Shown piece after piece: positions 6,790 to 12,264 of a DNA stretch of 12,264 nt. Numbering within the stretch: position 1 is the stretch's first letter; each line of letters begins with the position of its first letter. The notes under the pieces are model-generated. The model saw only the letters and a program-made list of their open reading frames with translations, was not told where the DNA came from and did no database searches. Source of the DNA: Chloroflexota bacterium (lineage in GTDB: Bacteria; Chloroflexota; Ktedonobacteria; Ktedonobacterales; Ktedonobacteraceae); the NCBI GenBank assembly GCA_021828635.1, contig JAJZEJ010000474.1, positions 1 through 12,264 of the forward strand, read 5' to 3'. Made by a program: the position numbers and the translations under genes.

Positions 6790-7449
6790 ATGAGTAGGAA
6801 TACCGTTTTGGCTGTGGCCTCCGTTACAGCAATCCTCAAAAGCTTGCTGGATAATATGCTTGTCAGGCAACTTGCTCAAGTCTCGTTGGGGGACGTGATG
6901 GTAACGGCCTTATCTCCAGATCGCATTCAGGTGGGAGCAGAGGAACGCACACAGCTTAATCTCTATCTCTATCGCATCACACCTAACTCTGGCCGCTATC
7001 GTTCCGGCACAGCCGGCGCACGCGAAAGTAGCGCCGCAACCTTGCCGCTCGCGCTCGATCTGCATTATCTGCTCTCGGCCTATGGCGAACGCGAGTTGCA
7101 CGCTGAGATGTTGCTTGGCTGTGCTATCGAGTGCTTGCAAGAAAATCAGGTGTTGCCACAGGAGCAATTGCGCTCGTTGCTCGCCTCTATCGCTTCGGCG
7201 CATGGTAGCGGCGGTCCCAACCCTATTTTGGAACTACTGGCCGCCTCTTCGCTAGCCGATGAGGTGCAGCCGCTCAAGATTAGCCCAGAATTCCTCAATA
7301 CAGAGGAGATGTCGCGGCTCTGGTCGTCGTTACAGGCTCATGCGCGTCCATCGATGACTTATCAGGTATCTATGGTGTTGCTCGGCGGCGAGCAGGGCGT
7401 CATGAATGACGCCCCTACGATTGATAGAATGCAGGGAACATTACGGTGA
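6790..7449 (+). CDS. DUF4255 / Pvc16-like contractile injection system protein
   Basis: The product has 219 residues. Typical marks of the DUF4255 (Pvc16 N-terminal) family are a start resembling SxxLAVASVTAILKSLL (2-20), QLNLYLYRITPN (55-66), LPLALDLHYLLSAYG (85-99) and LWSSLQAHARPSMTYQVSMVLL (167-188). Family members are structural parts of phage-tail-like extracellular contractile injection systems and act at the sheath/tube terminus as a cap or terminator. The frame could begin at TTG 6760 or ATG 6763, but family N-termini match the ATG at 6790. Its ribosome-binding site is weak (AGGCGAAAG from 6772, rather distant), so translation may be limited or regulated. It is the first gene of the operon, and its TGA overlaps the next start by 4 bases. 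It lacks the C-terminal extension seen in the second copy at 9762-10637. Confidence 0.88.
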   Translation: MSRNTVLAVASVTAILKSLLDNMLVRQLAQVSLGDVMVTALSPDRIQVGAEERTQLNLYLYRITPNSGRYRSGTAGARESSAATLPLALDLHYLLSAYGERELHAEMLLGCAIECLQENQVLPQEQLRSLLASIASAHGSGGPNPILELLAASSLADEVQPLKISPEFLNTEEMSRLWSSLQAHARPSMTYQVSMVLLGGEQGVMNDAPTIDRMQGTLR

Positions 7450-9692
7450 GTAAGCAGATGGTAGACAACTGGACAGAGGCTAATCAACGCTATCTCATAG
7501 CGGCGCTGGCCCCCGTCAAATATATGCTGGAACGGCATCTCGCCCATCTGCAAGCCGCTTCTATCACAGAAGACGAAGAGCAAGAGCAAGAGACACGCTG
7601 GCAAGCTATGCAGCAAGCACTGACAGCAGCTACAAAAGCTATGCCCGCTCCAGCAAATCTGCTCCGACTCTGTGAAACCTTCCAGCTCTCACCTTTCGAG
7701 CGCGATGTGCTGCTGCTCTGCTCTGGTATGGAGCTTGAGGGACCGTTTGCCACGCTCTGCACCGCTATTCAGCACCACACCTCGCAAGCATCAGACAAAA
7801 ATGTCTCTACTGTCTCTCCAACCTTTAGCCTGGCTCTGGCCGCTTTCCCCCATGCCCATTGGGACGCACTTACACCTGCCGCGCCCCTGCGTTGCTGGCA
7901 CCTGCTTGAAACTGGCAACGGCACTATGCTCACGCTCAGCCCACTACACATCGATGAATACATCCTACACTACCTGGTCGGTGCCACTTATACCGATACG
8001 CATCTGGCTCACCTGTTGAACGAAGTAGCACCCGCGAATGTAGATCAATTGGTACCCACGCAACGCACATTGGCTGAAAAAATCGTTACTTTATGGCAGG
8101 GCGGGCGTGGTGAACCGGCCTACAGACACGATCAATCGACCTACGGACGCGATCAATCGGTCCCTACAGGATATGGCGCATCGAGGCACATCAATAATGG
8201 AGAGCAGCCGGTGATACAGTTGTGTGGTGAGGATGTTACGGGCAAACAAGCTATTGTTGCGGCTGCATGTGATGCATTAGGACTGCAATTACGACTTATG
8301 CATGTCACTATGCTACCGACAATGCCAACGGAACTGGCAAGCATCATCCGCCTATGGGAACGTGAGGCACTGTTAAACAATGAAGCATTGGTGCTAGACT
8401 GCACGGCGTTCGCCGCAACGGATAGCGTCCGCGCCAGCGCGTTGCGGCAAGTGCTGCAACAAGTACACACGCCGCTCATTGTGACCAGCCGCGAACGCTT
8501 CGCCCTACCCGCTCTGACACGTCCTATGCTAACTCTGGATGTCGCCAAGCCCAATAGCAGCGAGCAGCGTAGCCTCTGGCGCAATAATCTCAAGCCCTTC
8601 GAGTTGAATGGGCAAGTCGATCAACTAGTCGCGCAATTTCATCTCAGCGCATCGGCCATTCACAATATGACCGATACTGTCCTTGCAAGCTTACCTGACA
8701 CCTATACACACGCCAACCACACGCATGGCACCCACGAGGGGTGTCACTACATCTATGAGGGTGAACCCGCGCCGGAGGCGCATGATATACATGTAGTGAC
8801 ACCCCTCGTGGGTGCTATGCCAACAAGCGATACGCTTGCCACGTCGCTCTGGGATGCCTGCCGCGCACAGGCCCGACCACAACTGGACGAACTGGCACAA
8901 CGCATCGATCCACAAGCCGATTGGCATACGCTTGTGCTGCCAGAGGTGCAACTACGCATGTTACACGAAATTGTGGCGCAGGTGCGGCAACGCACAAAGG
9001 TTTACGAAAACTGGAATTTCCGTCCCGGCGGCTTACGTGGCCTCGGTATCGGCGCACTCTTCGCCGGACCAAGCGGCACCGGCAAGACACTGGCGGCAGA
9101 GGTCATGGCCCACGCACTACGCCTTGATCTCTATCGCATCGATCTCTCGTCGGTGGTCAGCAAATATATTGGCGAGACGGAAAAGAATCTGCGCCGTGTC
9201 TTCGATGCGGCAGAAGAGGGCGGTGTCGTGCTACTCTTTGACGAGGCCGACGCGCTCTTCGGCAAGCGTAGCGAGGTCAAGGATAGCCATGACCGCTACG
9301 CTAACATCGAGGTCAGCTACCTGCTCCAGCGCATGGAGGAGTATCGTGGCCTGGCTATCCTGACCACGAATTTCAAGAACGCGCTCGACGTGGCGTTCAT
9401 GCGCCGCCTGCGCTTCGTTGTGCAATTTCCCTTCCCTGACGTAACGCAGCGAGCAGAAATCTGGCGGCGCATCTTCCCAGCTTCGCTGCCAACCGAGAAC
9501 TTGGACATGCAAAAACTGGCCCGGCTCAATGTCGCGGGCGGCAACATTCGCAATATCGCCCTCAACGCCGCCTTCCTGGCCGCCGACGCCAACGAACCGG
9601 TGCGGATGAAGCACCTGTTACGCGCCGCAGGCACCGAGTATGCCAAAATCGAGAAGCCACTGACGACAGCAGAAATCGGGGGATGGGAATGA
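7446..9692 (+). CDS. Two-module AAA+ ATPase of an eCIS (Pvc15-like)
   Basis: The product has 748 residues. The N-terminal helical part carries [20 protein letters not shown] (72-91), usual in this family. A first, degenerate nucleotide-binding module follows: GEDVTGKQ (261-268) keeps Gly-Lys but has Gln where Ser/Thr belongs, and LVLDCTAF replaces an acidic Walker B. The C-terminal AAA+ module is intact: Walker A GPSGTGKT (541-548), pore-type KYIGE (573-577), Walker [10 protein letters not shown] (595-603), sensor LTTNF, and Arg653/Arg654 in AFMRRLR. Pvc15-like ATPases are encoded in eCIS clusters and needed for assembly or effector loading. GTG at 7446 follows AGGGAA (7433-7438) by 7 bases and overlaps the previous stop, so the two are translationally coupled. 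Two oddities are a 7-residue repeat at about 226-239 and a palindrome-encoded insert at about 427-458, just before [16 protein letters not shown]. Confidence 0.92.
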   Translation: MSKQMVDNWTEANQRYLIAALAPVKYMLERHLAHLQAASITEDEEQEQETRWQAMQQALTAATKAMPAPANLLRLCETFQLSPFERDVLLLCSGMELEGPFATLCTAIQHHTSQASDKNVSTVSPTFSLALAAFPHAHWDALTPAAPLRCWHLLETGNGTMLTLSPLHIDEYILHYLVGATYTDTHLAHLLNEVAPANVDQLVPTQRTLAEKIVTLWQGGRGEPAYRHDQSTYGRDQSVPTGYGASRHINNGEQPVIQLCGEDVTGKQAIVAAACDALGLQLRLMHVTMLPTMPTELASIIRLWEREALLNNEALVLDCTAFAATDSVRASALRQVLQQVHTPLIVTSRERFALPALTRPMLTLDVAKPNSSEQRSLWRNNLKPFELNGQVDQLVAQFHLSASAIHNMTDTVLASLPDTYTHANHTHGTHEGCHYIYEGEPAPEAHDIHVVTPLVGAMPTSDTLATSLWDACRAQARPQLDELAQRIDPQADWHTLVLPEVQLRMLHEIVAQVRQRTKVYENWNFRPGGLRGLGIGALFAGPSGTGKTLAAEVMAHALRLDLYRIDLSSVVSKYIGETEKNLRRVFDAAEEGGVVLLFDEADALFGKRSEVKDSHDRYANIEVSYLLQRMEEYRGLAILTTNFKNALDVAFMRRLRFVVQFPFPDVTQRAEIWRRIFPASLPTENLDMQKLARLNVAGGNIRNIALNAAFLAADANEPVRMKHLLRAAGTEYAKIEKPLTTAEIGGWE
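8120..8161 (+). repeat. 21-bp tandem duplication inside the ATPase gene
   Basis: Two 21-base units (8120-8140 and 8141-8161) differ at only a few positions and encode YRHDQST and YGRDQSV in succession. Being a multiple of three, the duplication keeps the frame. It lies in a hydrophilic linker just before the degenerate N-terminal ATPase module, so it probably tolerates length variation. Confidence 0.7.
8723..8820. mobile_element. 98-bp palindromic element translated in frame within the ATPase gene
   Basis: The 25-base arm at 8728-8752 is exactly the reverse complement of 8791-8815. After one G-T mismatch, GCAT/ATGC extends it to 30-base arms (8723-8752 and 8791-8820) around a 38-base centre. 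Each arm has its own small hairpin (CACCC-N5-GGGTG). The element is read as residues about 427-458 (from [11 protein letters not shown] to VVTPLVGAM), a His-rich insert in the linker before the catalytic AAA+ module. GCCAAC flanks it at 8712-8717 and 8819-8824, a possible target duplication, but that 107-base unit is not a multiple of three. The structure is certain; calling it a MITE/REP-like element is inference. Confidence 0.75.
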
Positions 9693-9709
9693 AGCAAGAT
9701 TATATGGTA

Positions 9710-9733
9710 GGGGCGATCCTTTGCGGTCGCCCT
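9710..9733 (+). repeat. Intergenic hairpin after the ATPase gene
   Basis: GGGGCGATC (9710-9718) pairs with GGTCGCCCT (9725-9733) through seven Watson-Crick pairs and two G-T wobbles, with a 6-base loop. There is no T-run, so it is not a standard terminator. It sits in the 69-base gap before the second DUF4255 gene, where it could tune downstream expression. Its GTAG-N-G-N-C start (9707-9714) resembles the right arm of the palindrome in the ATPase gene, so it may be a member of a dispersed repeat family. Confidence 0.6.
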
Positions 9734-9761
9734 GCTCGCCACAGCAGAAAAGAGTCTTAGC

Positions 9762-10637
9762 GTGTTAGCAGCTATTCATCGCGCATTACAACGCCTCATT
9801 TATGAGCGCGGCAATATCGATCCACACGAGGTAGAGATCTCGTTCGAGGTACCGACACGCGAACGCATTGACCGCCTGTCACGGCCAACGCTCTACATGT
9901 ATCTCTACGATATCGCAGAAAACCTGGAATTGCGCCAGAGTGGTTACGAAACGATGCACAGCAACGGGCGTGCCATGCATCGGCTATCCTCACGACGCTT
10001 TGATCTGCACTATATGATTAGCGCGTTGACCACCGAGATTGAAGATGAACATCTACTACTCTGGCGCACAATGGTGACACTGGTGCGCTATCCGCAATTC
10101 CCAGACGAATTGATGGATGATGAACTACGCGCAATCGACCCGCAACCAACCGGACGCATCATTCACGATGACAACATACAACGACAATTCACCATCTGGA
10201 ACGCGATGGGAGTACCACCTCATCCAACTTTTACCTATGCCATCAACGTGCCAGTTGATCTGGAGTTCAGTGGCTCGACGCCGCTTGTGCTGACACGCAC
10301 CACGCGCTATAACAGCATCCAGACCGCACAAAACATCCACGAAACACGCCACCAACTTGGTGGTGTTATTCGCAACCAGCAGGGCCAACCGCTACCCGAT
10401 ATTACAGTCGCGCTTGAAGGTAGCACGCTGACCTGCACAACGAATAGCGAAGGCCAGTTCATTTTGAGCGTGCCTTCCGGCAACATTCAGTTACGTATAT
10501 CACGGGAGCAGCAGGCACCGCAGGTTTTCGTTATCAAGGTACCTACTGAACCATCTGAGAGCGCGACAACCGACCAACTTTTCTATAATCTTATTCTAAA
10601 CACCGACCCCGCGTCGGCAATCGCATCGACAGACTAA
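9762..10637 (+). CDS. DUF4255 (Pvc16-like) protein with C-terminal carboxypeptidase-regulatory-like domain
   Basis: The product has 291 residues. Residues about 1-175 are a second DUF4255 domain: LAAIHRALQRLIYERG (2-17), RPTLYMYLYDIAENLELR (41-58), RRFDLHYMISALT (78-90) and QFTIWNAMGVPPHPTFTYAI (142-161), aligning by eye with the first copy's LW...RPSMTY block. Residues about 197-265 (LGGVIRNQQGQPLPDITVAL, then NSEGQFILSVPSG) are a carboxypeptidase-regulatory-like (transthyretin-type) beta sandwich, a common non-catalytic add-on. I infer a tail-terminator or cap protein whose extra domain faces outward or docks a partner. GTG at 9762 follows AAAAGAG (9748-9754) by 7 bases; the frame is open back to 9711, but family N-termini fit this start. 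It is 69 bases from the ATPase gene and 16 bases before the sheath start, in one operon. Confidence 0.87.
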   Translation: MLAAIHRALQRLIYERGNIDPHEVEISFEVPTRERIDRLSRPTLYMYLYDIAENLELRQSGYETMHSNGRAMHRLSSRRFDLHYMISALTTEIEDEHLLLWRTMVTLVRYPQFPDELMDDELRAIDPQPTGRIIHDDNIQRQFTIWNAMGVPPHPTFTYAINVPVDLEFSGSTPLVLTRTTRYNSIQTAQNIHETRHQLGGVIRNQQGQPLPDITVALEGSTLTCTTNSEGQFILSVPSGNIQLRISREQQAPQVFVIKVPTEPSESATTDQLFYNLILNTDPASAIASTD

Positions 10638-10653
10638 AAGGAGAACAGTTCGT

Positions 10654-12258
10654 ATGCCAGAGTATCTCTCACCAGGCGTGTACATTCAGGAAGTCAACAC
10701 TGGTCCACGCCCCATTGAAGGCGTTGGCACGGCGATGGCCGCTTTTGTCGGCTTCGCGCCCGCCGGTCCGGCCAATCGCCCCGTGCTGATTACCAGTTGG
10801 ACGCAATATGTCAGCACTTTTGGTAGTCTGGAAGATGGCGGCACACGCAACCCACATATTCCTGGTGCTTACCTCTCACACGCCGTCTACGGCTATTTCC
10901 TCAATGGCGGCGGGCGCTGCTACGTCACGCGCGTCGTCGGTTCACAGACCAGGGACGAAAAGACGGCTCCCGTACAACTGCCCAGCCGCTCATCGAAGGC
11001 CATGCCCTCGCTCTTCGTCCATGCAAAGGGCGTGCCTAATCAGGATATCCAGGTCGATATTCTGCCGCCTGAAAAGGCAACACCCCCAGCTCCAGCGGAG
11101 GGAGAAGAGACGACGACGACGACCAACGACCAGTCCAACGATCAAGAACTGTTTACGTTGCGCGTGCGCACAGGTGACGCTGAGGAGACTTTCGATAATG
11201 TCACCTTCAGTTCTCGTTCCGGCGCGAAGAACGTGGTCACTACCGTCAACCAGGCCAGCAAGCTCATCACGCTGGTCGAGGCCAAGAGCGGCGGTAGCCT
11301 GGCCGAGCGCGTTCCCGAACTGGGTAGCTACATTGTCAAGGCTCCGGCCATGACTAAATTGCCGCAGGTGCAAACCCAGCACTTCGCCGGTGATGTCACT
11401 GAGCGCAGTGGTTTCGAGGGACTGGAAGTGGCCGAGGATGTGACAATGGTGGCCTGCCCCGATCTCATGTCTGCCTATCAAGCCGGAATCATCGACCGCA
11501 CGGGCGTCAAAGCCGTGCAACTCGCTATGATCGCGCACTGCGAACGCATGGGCGACCGCTTAGCCATCCTGGACCCACTGCCCGATCTTAACGCGCAAGA
11601 GGTCAAACGCTGGCGCGAGCAAGAGACTGGCTACGATTCCAAGTTCGCCGCCCTCTACTATCCCTGGATTAAGGTTGATTCTAACGGGCGTCCACTGGCC
11701 GTGCCGCCTTCCGGTCATATGGCGGGCATCTATGCACGCAATGACAACGAGCGCGGCGTGCATAAAGCGCCCGCCAACGAGGTTATTCGTGGCGTATTAG
11801 AGGCTGCTTTACAGATCACACAGGGTGAACAGGATACCCTTAATCCCAACGGCGTCAATTGCATTCGAGCTTTCTCCGGGCGTGGTGTGCGTGTGTGGGG
11901 CGCACGCACGCTGAGCAGCGATCCCGCTTGGCGCTATGTTAATGTACGCCGCCTCTTCAACTACGTTGAGAAGTCTATCGAGCGCGGCACACAGTGGGTC
12001 GTCTTCGAGCCAAACGATCCCGACCTGTGGGCGCGAGTACGCCGCGATGTCAGTGCCTTCCTGACCACAGCCTGGCGCGATGGTATGCTCTTCGGCCTCA
12101 CACCGGAAGAGGCATTCTTCGTCAAATGTGATGCGGAACTGAATCCGCCAGAGACCCGTGATCTCGGTCAGCTCTTCATCGACATCGGCATCGCACCCGT
12201 CAAACCGGCGGAGTTTGTCATCTTCCGCCTGAGCCAGTGGAGCGGCGGCGGCCAATAA
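10654..12258 (+). CDS. Contractile tail sheath protein (Pvc2/Afp-like)
   Basis: The product has 534 residues. The N-terminus (YLSPGVYIQEVNTGPRPIEG, 4-23, then TAMAAFVGFAP) and the early block AYLSHAVYGYFLNGGGRCYVTRV are classic for phage-type tail sheath proteins, as is the conserved C-terminal half (VRVWGARTLSSDPAWRYVNV at about 413-432, RRLFNYVEKSI, VFEPNDPDLW). The sheath polymerises around the inner tube and contracts to push it through a target membrane. Residues about 138-165 form a Pro/Glu/Thr-rich linker (TPPAPAEGEETTTTTND) within the variable, probably surface-exposed middle domain. ATG at 10654 follows AAGGAG (10638-10643) by 10 bases, overlapping the upstream stop region. The only 6 bases after the stop are the window edge. 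The accompanying Pvc15/Pvc16-like genes point to an eCIS rather than a prophage. Confidence 0.95.
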   Translation: MPEYLSPGVYIQEVNTGPRPIEGVGTAMAAFVGFAPAGPANRPVLITSWTQYVSTFGSLEDGGTRNPHIPGAYLSHAVYGYFLNGGGRCYVTRVVGSQTRDEKTAPVQLPSRSSKAMPSLFVHAKGVPNQDIQVDILPPEKATPPAPAEGEETTTTTNDQSNDQELFTLRVRTGDAEETFDNVTFSSRSGAKNVVTTVNQASKLITLVEAKSGGSLAERVPELGSYIVKAPAMTKLPQVQTQHFAGDVTERSGFEGLEVAEDVTMVACPDLMSAYQAGIIDRTGVKAVQLAMIAHCERMGDRLAILDPLPDLNAQEVKRWREQETGYDSKFAALYYPWIKVDSNGRPLAVPPSGHMAGIYARNDNERGVHKAPANEVIRGVLEAALQITQGEQDTLNPNGVNCIRAFSGRGVRVWGARTLSSDPAWRYVNVRRLFNYVEKSIERGTQWVVFEPNDPDLWARVRRDVSAFLTTAWRDGMLFGLTPEEAFFVKCDAELNPPETRDLGQLFIDIGIAPVKPAEFVIFRLSQWSGGGQ

Positions 12259-12264
12259 ATCAAC

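Noticed and set aside
8724..8773. His/Cys-rich palindrome-encoded peptide as a zinc-binding motif
   Set aside because: The spacing of H427, H430, C433 and H434 fits no zinc-finger pattern I know, and the residues follow from the repeat sequence itself.
8723..8820. Palindrome as a transcription terminator or attachment site
   Set aside because: It is within a continuous reading frame whose catalytic module lies downstream, has no T-run, and no integrase gene is nearby.
10990..11538. 182-residue minus-strand frame within the sheath gene
   Set aside because: It is complementary to conserved sheath coding sequence and has no family features.
10654..12258. Sheath gene as part of a prophage
   Set aside because: The neighbours are Pvc15/Pvc16-like genes typical of eCIS, and no phage head, portal, terminase or integrase gene is in the window; the right flank is unseen, so this is provisional.

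Overview
The window looks like bacterial chromosome from the Chloroflexota, most likely the class Ktedonobacteria. This is inferred from gene content: a very large Ser/Thr kinase fused to a STAND ATPase, TPRs and a LuxR helix-turn-helix; an NnrS-like membrane protein; and a contractile-injection operon with two DUF4255/Pvc16-type proteins. No rRNA, tRNA, CRISPR array or transposase gene was found.

Layout. Positions 1-293 hold the 3' end of an unrecognised gene. Positions 375-1847 encode a 490-residue polytopic membrane protein resembling NnrS/heme-copper-oxidase-subunit-I-like proteins; a long hairpin spans its stop codon. After a 344-base gap with a candidate promoter comes a 1186-residue kinase-STAND-TPR-LuxR protein (2192-5752). 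A gap of about 1 kb follows, visibly more A+T-rich than the genes. It hides two small minus-strand genes for membrane proteins (6015-6194, 59 residues; 5733-5951, 72 residues). Between them and the next operon lies a stretch dense in inverted repeats.

The right half (6790 to the end) is the start of an extracellular contractile injection system (eCIS, phage-tail-like particle) operon, all on the + strand and tightly packed. It runs: DUF4255/Pvc16-like protein, two-module AAA+ ATPase (Pvc15-like, start overlapping the previous stop by 4 bases), a second DUF4255 protein with a C-terminal carboxypeptidase-regulatory-like beta domain, then the contractile tail sheath. Tube, baseplate, spike and cargo genes would lie beyond the right edge. 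In known systems the Pvc16-type protein caps or terminates the particle, the Pvc15-type ATPase is needed for assembly or cargo loading, and the sheath contracts to drive the tube.

The most unusual observation is a near-perfect 98-base palindromic element (30-base arms, one mismatch) inside the ATPase reading frame. It is translated as about 32 extra residues in the linker before the catalytic AAA+ module, much like the Rickettsia palindromic elements that sit in frame within proteins. A different hairpin with a partly similar core lies just after the ATPase gene. Other points worth a look are the two overlooked small membrane genes and the clustered palindromes (three TACGTA cores and four ACATTG/CAATGT hexamers) upstream of the eCIS operon.
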